Notes under the pieces: model-generated
What the model saw: the letters and a program-made list of their open reading frames with translations, nothing else
Told to the model about the DNA's origin: nothing
Databases searched by the model: none
Program-made: the position numbers and the translations under genes
DNA from: Phocoena phocoena
Taxonomy: Eukaryota; Chordata; Mammalia; Artiodactyla; Phocoenidae
Direction: 5' to 3'
DNA: 64,000 nt
Assembly (NCBI RefSeq): GCF_963924675.1
Contig: NC_089220.1
Span: 49,796,639-49,860,638 of the forward strand
In this document: positions 1-16,049 of the stretch, in pieces
How the letters are laid out: every line of letters starts with the position of its first letter
How positions within the stretch are numbered: position 1 is the stretch's first letter

Positions 1-741
1 AAATTACAGTGAGGTATAACCTCACACCGGTCAGAATGGCCATCACCAAAAAGTCTACAAATAACAAATGCAGGAGAGGGTGTGGAGAAATAGGAACTCT
101 CCTACACTGTTGGTGGGAATGTAAATTGGTGCAGTCACTATGGAGAACAGTTCGGAGGTTCCTTAAAAAACTAAAAATAGAGCTACTATATGATCCAGCA
201 ACCCTACTCCTGGGCATATATCCAGAGAAAACCATAATTCGAAAAGATACATGCACCCCAATGTTCAATGCAGCACTATTTACAATAGCCAAGAGATGGA
301 AGCAACCTAAATGTCCACCAACAGAAAAATGAATAAAGAAGATGTCGTATATATACACAATGGAATGTTAGCCATAAAAAAGAATCAAATAATGCCATTT
401 GCAGCAACATGGATGGACCTAGAGATTATCACACTAAGTGAAGTAAGCCAGACAGAGAAAGACAAATATCATATGATACCGCTTATATGTGGAATCTAAA
501 AGAAAAACAAAAAAGACACAAATGAACTTACTTCCGAAACAGAAAGAGACAGAGACAGAAAACAAACTTATGGTTACTAAAGGGGAAAGGGTGTCGGGGG
601 AGGGGTAAATTGGGAGACTGGGATTAACATATACACATTACTATGTATAAAATAGATAACCTACAAGGACCTACTGTATAGTACAGGGAACTGTACTCAA
701 TATTATGTAATAATGTATAAGGGAAAATAATCTTAAAAAGA

Positions 742-790
<49 letters not shown>

Positions 791-872
791 ACTGAATCGC
801 CGTGCTGGACAACTGAAACTTATACGACATTGTAAATGAACTATACTTCAATAAAAAATTTTAAAAATAAAT
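1..872 (+). mobile_element. L1 LINE, 3' end (ORF2 C-terminus and 3' UTR)
   Basis: This is the 3' part of an L1 element cut by the window edge. The first 300 bases encode the ORF2 C-terminus and keep the cysteine motif CX3CX7HX4C (KCRRGC...HCWWEC). A frameshift near 310-330 moves the remaining C-terminal reading into another frame, so the copy is dead. The 3' UTR contains a (TG)n run and ends in an A-rich tail near 850-872. The low divergence suggests a cetartiodactyl L1 rather than an ancient one. Confidence 0.85.
749..787. repeat. (TG)n microsatellite
   Basis: About 19 uninterrupted TG units lie within the 3' UTR of the L1. The run is likely length-polymorphic. Confidence 0.95.
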
Positions 873-1059
873 TCTAAAGACAAGTAAAATTATCAAATTC
901 TTAGTATGATAGCATATTAATTTTAACTCAAATTTATGATTGAGTTTTTGTTATATATCCATAGGCCCTCTCTCTCATGGTATCACTGTGTTTAATACTT
1001 CTATTTTTCAACACTTGAAGCATGTGTTTCTAATGAGGTTGGAGTTTTTCATTTAAAAA

Positions 1060-2210
1060 ACAGCTTTTAATTAATGTTTTGAATAAGTACAACATTCATA
1101 TAGTTGAAAATTCAAAAGTCATAAAAAAGTACACAGTGGCAAGTCTCCCTCTCTCCTCTAGCCCCCCAGTTCTTATCCCTGAGGCAACAAAACTTATCAA
1201 TACTTTGTGCAGCCTTGCAGAAATATTTATATATGATAAAATACTGTCTCCATTTTTTTTTACACAAGTGGTAGCATACTCTGCATACTGTATTATACAT
1301 CCTGCTCTTTTCGCTTTGTGGTGTATCTTGGAGAATGTTCAAGTGGCCTGAACACAGTGGCCTGGTTCTTTTTAAATGACTTTATAGGTTCCATTCTCTG
1401 GATTTATTATTTGTTGAACCAGTCCCTTATTCCTACTGATGATTATTTAAATTGTTTATTGCTAGGGTGTTTTTTTGTTGTTTTGCTGTAACAAACAATA
1501 CCGTAATGAATAATACTGTGCAAAGTCATTTCACATATGAGCAAGTACACCTATAGGACATATTCTTAGAATTTATCGGGTCAAAGGGTATGTGCCTTTG
1601 CAACTTGGATGTTGTCAAGTTGCCCTTGATGGAGATTGAACCAATTTACCAATCTCACCAATAATCTATCAGAGTACCGGTTTCCCCATATTCTCACCAA
1701 CATAGTATATAATCAAACTTTCTGATCTATGCTATTCTAATAGGTGAAAAATGATAACAGTATTATTTAAATTTGCGATTTTTGTAATATGAGGTTGCGC
1801 ATCTTCAATATGTTTGAGACATTTATATTTCCTTTTCATATCCTTTATCTTTTTTTTCTTATTAAGTTTTAGGCTTATTAATTTGCAGGAATTCCTTTAG
1901 ATGTTAGGGAGATTAACTGTGTAGGAAATGAGTTGCGAATATTTTTTCCAGTTTGCTATTTGCCTTTTGGCTTAGCTTGTGGTGTTTTTCTTTGGTATAC
2001 ATTTTAAAAAATAGAATTTATCAATCTACATTTTATATCATAGTAGAAAGGTCTTTGTACTCCAAAGTTATAAACAGATTATTTTATGGTTTTATTTTTT
2101 ACATTTAAATATTTGACACATCTTGGCTTTAGCCTAGTGTAGAGTATACAGTATTGATCCAACATGTTTTTCTAGGTGGCCCATTTGTCTGGTTGGGAAA
2201 CTTTTTACTG
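1060..2210 (-). mobile_element. Ancient L1 fragment, antisense
   Basis: On the + strand this reads like the reverse complement of an old L1 3' region. It has phrases such as 'gtcaaagggtatgtgc', 'ttctcaccaac' and a 'tttgccttttggctt' stretch in the order expected of antisense L1. It is strongly diverged, has no long reading frame, and its boundaries are approximate. Confidence 0.5.
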
Positions 2211-2846
2211 GTGTCACTCTTGGATTATCTTCCACATGCACATGGATCACATTTCTGTTTGCCTAGCCCACAGATCACAACTCAGATGCCTATAGAGACT
2301 AGGCAGGTTACATAAAAGGGTGAAGAGTGCCAGCTGGGGAGTATAGCCAACTGGAAACGGGATGGCATATTTTTCTAAAGAGGCAGCCACTACCCCACTG
2401 CCTGCTGATTATTCTCTTGCAGGAAGCATCAGGGCCCAGTGTTGCCAGATCTTTGTCAAGAGAAGCTGAAAATCCAGATTTTTATATGAAATCTCTTAAT
2501 TTTAAAATATTAACAACAGTTTAAAAATTTTAAATATAGCTTTGGTTAAACAAAATGTGTCTTCAGACCTGATTTGACCCAGAGAAGGCTTCTAACCTCC
2601 TTAGCCAAGAATGAAACTTCCCATTAACAACTTTACTCTCCTACAAGAAAATACAATCACAGTCCAGTAGTTTGACAGCCTAGCAGTTTATAGTTGGAGT
2701 TCAGGAAGAGAGAGAAAAGTAAAGACACTCTATATAAGCCAAGATCTTTGCCCTCACTGATGGAAAGATTGGAGAGATACAAGCATTTCCCTATCTTACC
2801 TTTATCCCAAGTATTGTACATGGGAATGTGGGTGTGGCCATTTATT

Positions 2847-2848
<2 letters not shown>
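2211..2848. other. Intergenic, nothing recognised
   Basis: AT-rich low-copy sequence. I see no gene, RNA or clear repeat here. Confidence 0.5.

Positions 2849-2870
<22 letters not shown>
2849..2870. repeat. (TA)n microsatellite at a SINE tail
   Basis: Eleven TA units directly adjoin the T-run that is the A-tail of the reverse-oriented SINE to the right. The repeat probably grew from that tail. Confidence 0.9.
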
Positions 2871-2878
<8 letters not shown>

Positions 2879-3073
2879 TTTAAGTACGCGGGCCTCTCAC
2901 TGCTGTGGCCTCTCCCGCTGCGGAGCACAGGCTCCGGACGCGCAGGCCCAGCGGCCACGGCTCATGGGCCCAGCTGCTCCACGGCACGCGGGATCCTCCC
3001 AGACTGGGGCACGAACCCGTGTGCCCTGCATTGGCAGGCGGACCCTCAACTACTGCGCCACTAGGGAAGCCCT
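2871..3073 (-). mobile_element. CHR SINE, short GC-rich type
   Basis: Reverse-oriented tRNA-derived SINE. The T-run on the left is its A-tail and 'ccactagggaagccct' on the right is the complement of its head. It shares the 'gcgggcctctcactg' block with the other short copies here. Its target-site duplication (TSD) is not clear. Confidence 0.9.
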
Positions 3074-3079
3074 AGAGGT

Positions 3080-3245
3080 ATTTTTTTAATTGAAGTATTT
3101 CTGATTTACAATATTAGTTTCAGGTGTACAACACAATGATTCAATATTTTTTATATATTATGCTCCACTTAAACTTATTACAAAACACTGGCTATATTTC
3201 CCCGTGCTGTACAATATATCCTTGTTGCTTATCTATTAGAAAAGA
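3080..3245 (-). mobile_element. L1 3' UTR fragment, antisense
   Basis: The sequence 'ttgaagtatttctgatttac' and the following 'tttcaggtgtacaacacaatgattca' pattern match the reverse complement of an L1 3' UTR. The same block recurs at 44150-44288. Confidence 0.65.
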
Positions 3246-4050
3246 TTCTTGATTCAGTGGATACTTGGATTAGAAAAATGGTTGAGTGGATACTAAATTT
3301 TCCAACTCTGCCATTATGATTTTGCCAAAATGACAAAATGGTGCTTGTTATAAGGTAGGATAATTGCTCTGCTACTGACCTGGAACTGAAGCGTGCCACA
3401 GACTTTTTTTTTTTGGCAACCTGTTCTTCCTTTCCCTTCCTCACTGCTAGTGGCTGGGAACAATGTACTGTAATTCATGTATGTTCTCAGCGTCTTTAGT
3501 GGGATGAAATTTATGTTAATGATAAAGTTTCCAGAGTCTTCAACTCAGGAAAGCTTAAGGTCTGGGGATCTTTTTTGGGCTGCTAATGAGTATGGCTGGC
3601 CCCAAGGGCAGATCCGGGTTTTGTGGCGCCTGACACCTCCGCACCGCCACAGTTTGGGGGCCACCATTAAGAAAACAATGCAAAAATATGGGAAATTTTA
3701 CCAAAACGGTATGAAATTTTTGTGAACACATAGGGGCTCATGCAAGTGAAAGACCTTTAAGTTCAAACTTGATTAACGTTGCCATCTGCCTTTTTTGGCC
3801 CTACTGTGTGCTAAGGGCTTCCCACTCCTCACTTCCTTCAGTCCCCACAGCACCACGCTATGAAATTGTTACATATACAGAATAGCCATGTAAACACAAA
3901 ATACATTAAATATCTTGTCCAGCCGGAAAGCCCCTTTCTCTACAAATCCCTATACTGCTTCCCATGACGGAGTCCTGGGGCTCGAGGAGTGGCATCGAGT
4001 CAGGATTGTCTCGGGAAGATCGAGAGGAGGGAGAGTGTGTGTAAAACGCA
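3246..4050. other. Upstream flank of the SOS2 CpG island
   Basis: Mostly low-copy sequence that changes from AT-rich to GC-rich. The stretch 3590-3770 resembles an old dispersed repeat that I cannot name. No exon of a neighbouring gene is visible. Confidence 0.4.
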
Positions 4051-4461
4051 GTCAGTGAGTTGCGGAGTCTGTCTGGAACGTGCACCCTGCAAGCGCCCAG
4101 GAGACGCGCACTCCTGCGAGGAGGCCTCCGCTCCCGGCCAGCCCCTTTGCCCTCTCCGCGGCGCGCATGCTCCTTGCGGGGCTGCTCCAGCTACAAGGGA
4201 TAATGAGCGCGGGGCGGAGGGGGCTGGCCGAGCCGCGCTTGCTGGGACCCGGAGCTTGGCGGCGGCCCTGGGGCGCTGTGCGCGGCTGCTGAAGGGGCGG
4301 CGGCGGCGGTGGTGGTGGCCAACGTTGTGCGCACCAGTGTGGCTCTCTCGCCCGACGCGCGCGCCCGGTCTGTCCCCAGGGCCCTCTGGAGGTGACTCGG
4401 GTGGGCCGGGCAGGGCGGCGTTGCCGGTTGGGAGGGCGGAGATGAGGCGATGAGGAGACAA

Positions 4462-4482
4462 GCCGCCGCCGCCGCCGCCGCC
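4462..4482 (+). repeat. (GCC)7 trinucleotide run
   Basis: Seven perfect GCC units lie upstream of the SOS2 start, probably in the promoter or 5' UTR. A second CGG-rich run lies at 4296-4310. Confidence 0.9.
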
Positions 4483-4506
4483 GCTCTCTGCTTGCCGCGG
4501 CCGTAG

Positions 4507-8879
<4,373 letters not shown>

Positions 8880-9180
8880 TACTGACATAAGAAGGTCAAG
8901 GAAGGCTTCTTTAAGGAAGTAACATTCATGCTGAGCTCTGGAGGATATATTCAGATATTTATTGAGTGCCTCCTGTGTGCCAGGTGCTATTCTTGATACT
9001 GAGGTTGTAGCAAGGCCTTGGTCTCATGAAGCTTCCATTCTAAAGGGCTGTGGCAGAGAGGCCTGGGAGAGACAGACAGTAAAGAAGTTAATTATCTGAA
9101 AGATTAATAGGAATTAACAAAACAAAGAAAGGGGAGAAAGGATTTGAGCCCTAGGGAAAGGTAGGAACATGACTTGATTT
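8880..9180 (-). mobile_element. Ancient L2 fragment, antisense
   Basis: The run 'atttattgagtgcctcctgt' followed by 'gtgccaggtgctattc' and 'catgaagcttccattctaaa' is the reverse complement of the L2 3' end pattern. It is diverged and its edges are uncertain. Confidence 0.55.
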
Positions 9181-9212
9181 AAAGAACCAAGACCAAGTGA
9201 AAAGGAGATGAG

Positions 9213-9532
9213 GACTTCCCTGGTGGCGCAGTGGTTAAGAAGCCGCCTGCCAATGCAGGGGACATGGGTTCGAGGCCTGGTCCGGGAAGATCACCCATGC
9301 CGCGGAGCACCTAAGCCTGTGTGCCACAACTACCAAGCCTTTGCCCTAGAGTCCGCAAGCCACAGCTACTGAGCCTGTGTGCCACAACTACTGAAGCCCG
9401 TGCACCTAGAGCCCATGCTCCACAACAAGAGAAGCCACCACAGTGAGAAGCCTGCGCACCACAACAAGCCTGCGTGCAGCAACGAAGACCCAACACAGCC
9501 AAAAGTAAATAAATAAATTTATTTTTTTTAAA
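9213..9532 (+). mobile_element. CHR SINE, long type
   Basis: Forward copy from 'gacttccctggtggcgcagt' to an A-rich tail. It is flanked by a perfect 13-bp target-site duplication, aaaaggagatgag, at 9200-9212 and 9533-9545. Confidence 0.95.
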
Positions 9533-9545
9533 AAAAGGAGATGAG

Positions 9546-10388
9546 CTAGTTGAGAGACTCTAGTGTAGACCCAGGTTAAGGTCTTTACCTGTGAATAGGA
9601 AGGCCTATAGGGTTATTTATGTGACAAATTAATTAGATGAACTTGATCAAACTTGCTTCTTTGAAAAGATCACTCCAACTAAAAGGAATAGGAGAAACTA
9701 TGATTTTTGTGACATGAGACCTGTTCTGGATTTCCTAAAGCCACTGAATATAATAGTAGAACTCTAGGGAGTCATTTGGAATTATTCCAAACTAATAATG
9801 ACCCAAACTGACCCAAGGGGTTCAGCCAGAACTGGATGAGCGTTAGGAATGCGTTTTAGCTTGCTGCATTTAGCTTCGTCTCAGCCATGATTTAGTAGTC
9901 TTCTTCTATTTTCAGTTTAATTTTGGTATGGTATATTTGGAGCAATAATATTCCATTAAAGTGTTTTATGCTGAGTATCCAAAGCATTACTTGTGTTACC
10001 ACTTGACATAAATCAAGTGTATATCTTTTTGTTAACCATGGCCTTTCTTTCAAGGGAGCATTAGTTTGATTATATCCTCTGTTAGCCTGCATATTTGAAT
10101 CAGGAAGGAATTTTAATGGAAGTAATGGATTTAGCATTGTCTCATGGAGTTATGTTAAAAATTAACAACCTAAAATTCTTTTCTTTTTTTACATAAGAAC
10201 ATATAGTAAGTAGAAAGCTTTTGAAATGTGTAAAGTGTTATACACTTTACATTTTAATGTGTAAGTAACACAATGAAAATAACATCAAGATCTAGATATG
10301 AGCACTACTATGATCTCCTCCAAGTAAAGGTTTCTTCATCAAGACACTTTGTAAACTCAAATACTACTTCTTACTTACATAGCACTTT
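9546..10388. other. Intron 1, nothing recognised
   Basis: AT-rich low-copy sequence. It includes a near-palindromic stretch around 10220-10265 ('gtgtaaagtgttatacac' followed by 'tttacattttaatgtgtaag'). Confidence 0.4.
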
Positions 10389-10401
10389 GTAATTTTTTCT
10401 T

Positions 10402-10613
10402 TTTTCTTTTTTTTTTTTGCCGTACGCGGGCCTCTCACTGTTGCGGCCTCTCCCATTGAGGAGCACAGGCTCTGGATGCGCAGGCTCAGTGGCCATGGCT
10501 CACGGGCCCAGCCACTCCACGGCATATGGGATCCTCCCGGACAGGGGCACGAACCCGTGTCCCCTGCATCAGCAGGCGGACTCTCAACCACTGCGCCACC
10601 AGGGAAGCCCCTG
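10402..10613 (-). mobile_element. CHR SINE, short GC-rich type
   Basis: Reverse-oriented copy with a 13-bp target-site duplication, gtaattttttctt, at 10389-10401 and 10614-10626. Confidence 0.95.
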
Positions 10614-10659
10614 GTAATTTTTTCTTAATTGACCCATTAGCAGCATTTAATAGTTTATT

Positions 10660-11880
10660 TCTTCCTCCTTTTTGAAATCTTTCTCATTTGGCTTCCAGGA
10701 CACCAAACGCTGCTGGTTTTCTCCCTCTCTGACTCCTCCTCCTAGTTCTTCTCCTTTGTTGATCTCCTCATCTTCCCATCTACATCATCCTGACCTCCCT
10801 GGAGCTTAGTCTTTGGACTCCTGTTTCTATTTACAGTAGATTTCTTGGAGATCCCACCTAGCCTCATTGCTTCACATTTCATCTCTATCTGATGGTTTCC
10901 AATTTATAATTCTGGCTCAGGTGTCTCTCCTGAGTTTGGATATCCAGTTTCTTTCTTAACACTTCCACAAAGATGTGTGATAGGCATCTCAACTAATACT
11001 GAGCTCTTTCTCTTCCCCTGAAAACTTGCTCCTTTTGTAACATTTCCAACATTAGTAAATGGCTACTCCATCATTCTAGTTGCTCAAAATATTGAGTTAT
11101 TCTTAAATCCTGTCTTTCTTTTATAACCCATATCTAATCTGTCAGCAAATCCTTTTAGCTCTACTTCACACTATAGCAATATTCAGTCACCATTTCTCAC
11201 TCTTCCACTTCTACCACCTGGGAACACTCTGGGAGTATCAAAGTAGCCTCTTAACTGGTCTCCTCTCTTCTACCCTTGCCCCATTCAGTCTTTTCTCAAC
11301 ACAATAGAGATAAGTGGGATCATGTCACTCCTTTGCTCAAACCTTGTTCGGTGCTTCTCAGAATAAAAGTCGAAGTCCTCCCAGTGGCCTGCTAGGCCCT
11401 CTGCAGTCTGGTATTTCCCCCGCTTCTCCTTTTACCGCACTGACCTCATTTACTACTGACCTTTTTTTGCTCAACTCGTGCACCACACTGGCTTCCTCGT
11501 ACCTCCAACACATAGACATGTTCTAGTCTCAGGGCTTTTGTATTGTACTTGGAGTTTCTTCTGCCTAGAACAACCTTCCTGCAGATAAAAACATGAGTGG
11601 CCCTTTTACCTCCTGTAAGTCTTCAGACAAACATCATCTTCTTGAAGAGGCCTTCTCTTGCAGCCTGTCTGCACCTCCTGCTTCCTGGACATTCATATGT
11701 AAATGTTCACAGCATGTCCCAATCCAAGCTTATTATCATCTTCCCTAAACTTAACGTCTCCAGTATAAATGACACAGTACTCAGTTCTCAAGCCAGAAAC
11801 CTAGGAACCTAGGCATCATCTGTTCCTTCCCTCTCACACCAGGTTCATGTCTAATCAACACCGAGTCTTGATTCGTTCTC
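10660..11880 (+). mobile_element. Ancient L2 LINE, long diverged copy
   Basis: Typical L2 phrases appear in order on the + strand: 'taggcatctcaactaatact', 'ctgtcagcaaatcctttt', 'cctcttaactggtctcctct', 'gatcatgtcactcctttgct', 'ggcctgctaggccctctgca', 'tctcagggcttttgtattgt' and 'gaagaggccttctct'. The part after about 11700 looks like a second piece. There is no coding potential left. Confidence 0.6.
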
Positions 11881-12089
11881 TTAAAAGGAGTTTTCTAACT
11901 TTTTTGCTATGTATCCTAAAAGAATTTTGAAAAATTTGTAATTTTTATGTTGACATCTAAAAATTTTCATCTTTAAGTTTAGTTTCAGAAGATATAGTTT
12001 TATATGTTTTCTAAATACTGATGTTTTAAAATAAAATAGTCCCATTAGTCTTTTAAATGTACCCAATATACACTACCAAATGTAAAGTA

Positions 12090-12303
12090 GATTGCCAGTG
12101 GGAAGCAGCTGCATAGCGCAGGGAGATCAGCTCTGTGCTTTGTGACCAGCTAGAGAGGTGGGATAGGGAGGGTGAGAGGGAGACACAAGAGGGAGGAGAT
12201 ATGGGGATATATGTATACTTATAGCTGATTCATTTTGTTATAAAGCAGAAACTAACACACCATTGTAAAGCAATTATACTCCAATAAAGATGTTAAAAAA
12301 ATA
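12090..12303 (+). mobile_element. L1 3' end fragment
   Basis: A truncated L1 3' UTR: 'gggaagcagctgcatagcgc' to 'caattatactccaataaaga', followed by an A-rich tail. This 5'-truncated form is common in cetartiodactyl genomes. Confidence 0.85.
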
Positions 12304-12942
12304 AAAGGGTAAGATAATTTAAAAAAAATGTACCCAGTGAAATACACACCGTTCATCCTTTTAAAATACACATGACAAAGTACTTTTTTTTTTTTAGTAC
12401 TTTTTTAATGGTTGGAAATTTACATTGTTCTTTTTTCTCTGTGAACTTTTCATTCTAGTTTCCCCACGTAATTACATTCTAATATAATATTTATTTTATG
12501 TTTAAAAGTCTTTGATCCCTCCTTTGTATTTATACTTCTTTGCAACAAAAAAATGTCTATATACTGAATTTTAAAAAATTTCCCCAATGACCATAAAGCT
12601 TTAAAACTTCCTTTTGGGTTGAGTTATTAGTAGTCCATAGTTGATCAAAAGAACATAAATGTCATGAATTTTGAAAAATAATAATCATAAAGCACCTGAC
12701 TTGAAAAATGACTTGTTACCTGATCTTTAGAGTTATTCACTTTTTCATTTTCTAGATTTTCTAGGACTTGTCAAATGACTGATTATTATTACTGCTACTT
12801 TTTCACTTTTTTAATTTAGAAGTACCTTGTTTAGTCCAATATACCCAAGAAAGATTGGGAAAATAAAAATAGTATTAACTTCAATATACCTTAGCCATGA
12901 CAATATTTACTCATAAGATGTATTTTACTTTATCACGCTTTT

Positions 12943-13160
12943 TTTTGTTTTTGTTTGTTTGTTTTTTGCGGTACGCGGGCCTCTCACCGCTGTGGCCTCT
13001 CCCGTTGTGGAGCACAGGCTCCGGACGCGCAGGCTCAGTGGCCATGGCTCATGGGCCCAGCCGCTCCGCGGCATGTGGGATCTTCCCAGACCGGGGCATG
13101 AACCTGTGTCCCCTGCATCGGCAGGCGGACTCTCAACCACTGTGCCACCAGGGAAGCCCT
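12943..13160 (-). mobile_element. CHR SINE, short GC-rich type
   Basis: Reverse-oriented copy. The flanks carry an imperfect target-site duplication, ttatcac(g/a)ctttt, at about 12930-12942 and 13164-13176. Confidence 0.92.
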
Positions 13161-13221
13161 ACCTTATCACACTTTTAAAATACATTTTCATTGAATCCTT
13201 GGAGCTGTAGATCTAGCTTAT

Positions 13222-13841
13222 TGTATTAATTTTCTGTTGCTGCATAACAAATTATCAAAAACTTGGTGGCTTAACACAACACACATTTATTATCTCACAG
13301 TTACTCTAAGTTAGAAGTCCAGACATGGCTTAGCTGGATTCTCTGCTTTGGGTCCCATGAGCTGAAATCAAGGTTTTGGCTTGGGCTGCAGACTCATCTG
13401 AGGCTCGGGGTCTTCTCCCAAGGTTATGTGGTTCTTAGCAGAATTCATTTCCTTTCAGTTGCCTGTCTGAGCCCCTCAGCTCCCAGAGGCTGCTGCCATT
13501 CCTTGCCATATGACCCTCCCTATAATATGTCAGTTTGCTTCTTCAAAGCCAGCAGAACTGCATCTGCTGCTGTCACTTGTCTCACACTTCTAGACCCTCT
13601 TTTGAAGGACTCACCTGATTTAGGTCTGGCCCACCCAGGGTAATCTCCCTTTTGATTAACTCAAGATCAACTGATTACAGACCTTAGTCACCTTTGCCAT
13701 ATATGGTAATATTATCATAGGAGTGATATCTCATCCTATTCACAGGTCCTGCCCACATTCAAGGGGAGAGGAGTGTACAGGGCATGTATACCAGGGGTGG
13801 GAATCTTAGAAGCCAGCCACCTTAGAATTCTGCCTACCACA
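13222..13841 (+). mobile_element. LTR-like ancient repeat (solo LTR candidate)
   Basis: A 620-bp element from 'tgtattaattttctgttgct' to 'ctgcctaccaca', so it has TG...CA ends. The internal phrases 'ggtggcttaacacaacacac' and 'aacaaattatcaaaaacttg' are typical of an abundant old mammalian dispersed element. I do not assign a family. No coding sequence is present. Confidence 0.5.
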
Positions 13842-14106
13842 CTCACTCATTTTATGGAAAATATCCCCACATAACCTAATTGGTAAAGTCAATTTAGTTG
13901 TCAAGCCAACCAGCCTATTGTATTTATCTTGTTCAGACAAAGTCTAACTTAATTTTTCAATTCAAATGAATGTGTTAATACATGTCACATGCCAACCATC
14001 TCACTTCTGAATTAAAATTGTAAGATAAGAAAGATAGATAAGGTGTGAAAACTTGCTTTGAATTTTTTCTCCTGAATGAAATAAGGTGATGTTGCCTGTA
14101 TTTAGT

Positions 14107-14235
14107 TTTGTTTGTTTGTTTGTTTATGGCTGCTCTGTGCAGCACGCGGGATCTTAGTTCCCTGACCAGGGATCACACCCATACCCCCTGCAGTGGAAGT
14201 GTGGGGTCTTAACCACTGGACCGCCAGGGAAGTCT
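14107..14235 (-). mobile_element. CHR-related short SINE
   Basis: Reverse-oriented, about 130 bp, containing 'agttccctgaccagggatca' and ending 'gaccgccagggaagtc'. An 8-bp duplication, tatttagt, flanks it at 14099-14106 and 14236-14243. Confidence 0.9.
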
Positions 14236-14387
14236 TATTTAGTACTTTTTAAATATGCTTTCTTTTCTTTGTTCTCATGAGCTTTCCCCTGCATTATAGT
14301 GTATTTTTTGACAGTAGGCTAGGGGATAGAAGAAGCAAGGTTAAATGAAAAATATTTATCATTGTCTCCTTGTTTTGTGTCATAGAA

Positions 14388-14418
14388 TTTATTTATTTAT
14401 TTATTTATTTATTTATTG
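14388..14418. repeat. (TTTA)n microsatellite
   Basis: About seven ATTT units in a row, isolated from any SINE tail I can recognise. Confidence 0.85.
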
Positions 14419-15244
14419 CACTGCAGAGCAATGCACCATAATGAGATTCAGGATAAGTAGGAGATCTGCCTTTCTTCAGTTAAGTGGGAGGAGGGCAGTT
14501 GTGGAGATGTGGGAAAGGAGAACCTCCTTTATTTACTCCTTGAGTGCAAGTACCTTGCCGGCAGATCTTCTTTAAGAAAGAGTGCATATAGTAGTTTTGG
14601 TAGTATGCCTAAGGACATGGGCATTTGGCCCAGGGAGTCTTAAACTTTGACTGAATACTTAGTAATAGTGATCTTTTCCCCAGGTCATAGGAAAAAAAGC
14701 TGCTATTAATTTTTTTCAGTTTTATTTTTTTCTCTTAAGTTTTTCTTAGGTCTGTGGTATGTGCTGCAGTTTATTTGCTAATGAGTAGTGCAAGATTGTA
14801 AAGTAAATGAACAAGAGATATAGAGGTTTTACAGGGAGAACTGCTTATGATACTTTTTTTTACTTACAAACATGTGCCTATAGTTTTAAGTTTTATAGTC
14901 ATTTTTATTAACATTCTTCTTGCTTACTATGATGAAGTGTAAGTATCTTAACACTTCATATTCTTCTAAGAGCACTGTGACTTCCAAATGCTCTGCCACT
15001 GGAACAAGTTGGGAACCATTGATCTAGCCTGTACTTTCTTGGCCTGATTGTATGGGAAGGTACTTACAGTTCATTTGCCATTTCATTCCAATCAAGGAAA
15101 ATTTTAATGACAAAACTTTCAGTTTCAGCTAATAGTCTTTCCTGTATGTTTTGATTGTTTTATGGTAAGCCCTTACCTAATACTAAGCTAAATAGAATGA
15201 GATTCCTGGCCTGTACTTTCTGTATTTTAAATAAACCCACCTTG

Positions 15245-15586
15245 GGGACTTCCCTGGTGGCACAGTGGTTAAGAATCGGCCTGCCAGTGCAAGGGACACA
15301 GGTTCGATCCCTAGTCCGGGAAGATCCCACATGCCGCGGAGCAACTAAGCCCATGCGCCACAACTACTGAGCCTGCGCTCTAGAGCCTGCAAGCCACAAC
15401 TACTGAGCCCATGTGCCAACTACTGAAGCCCGCACACCTACAGCCTGTGCTCTGCAACAAGAGAAGCCACTGCACCGAGAAGCCCGCACACCGCAACAAA
15501 GGGTAGTCCCTGCTCGCTGCAACTAGAGAAAGCCCGCGCGCAGCAAGGAAGACCCAACGCAGCCAAAAGTAAATCAATCAATCAGT
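15245..15586 (+). mobile_element. CHR SINE, long type
   Basis: Forward copy with a tail ending in a CAAT-rich run. The 8-bp duplication ccaccttg lies at 15237-15244 and 15587-15594. Confidence 0.93.
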
Positions 15587-16049
15587 CCACCTTGAAAACC
15601 TGTCAAGAAAGCACCTAATTAAGAACAGTAAATCTAAGTGGGAAGTGAATATTAATGGACAGTGGGAATAGAGGAACATACAGTGGGAATCCCCTCATTT
15701 ATAATGTTATATGGGATAACTGAGTCTTCAGGTACGTATCCAATGAAATAAAACCAAAGTTAATGGAGTTCTTAATTTTTCCCAGTCTCTGAATTTCAGC
15801 AAGTTCAGAGAATCTGTTTGCTACCATGAATTTATTTAGCAGCTGTTTACTGAGTGCTTGCTTTATGCAAAGCATGGTGCTAAATTACCTTTGTGTTAGG
15901 AATAAAGGAGTGGGGAAATAGGAAGAGACCAAAAACATAAGAAATAGTTCCTGACCTTAGTTTATAGTGTACAACTGTGGTTTCAATTCTTGATTATACA
16001 CCCTGATCAGAAAAATGCTACCTCAGAATATTGATTTTTATATTATTTT

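Larger units (their letters stand above)
13842..15236. other. Intron 1, low-copy sequence with a small SINE
   Basis: Besides the SINE at 14107-14235 and the (TTTA)n run near 14390-14418, I recognise nothing here. Confidence 0.4.

Noticed and set aside
1..4050. Search for the last exon of an upstream neighbour gene
   Set aside because: Only L1 and SINE text and low-copy DNA are present, with no coding exon or convincing 3' end.
9213..9290. tRNA-like A and B box sequences in the CHR SINE heads
   Set aside because: They belong to tRNA-derived SINEs with tails and target-site duplications. No intact cloverleaf tRNA gene was seen.
14388..14418. Tandem runs considered as a CRISPR-like or satellite array
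   Set aside because: They are simple microsatellites, with no spaced repeats of constant length anywhere in the window.
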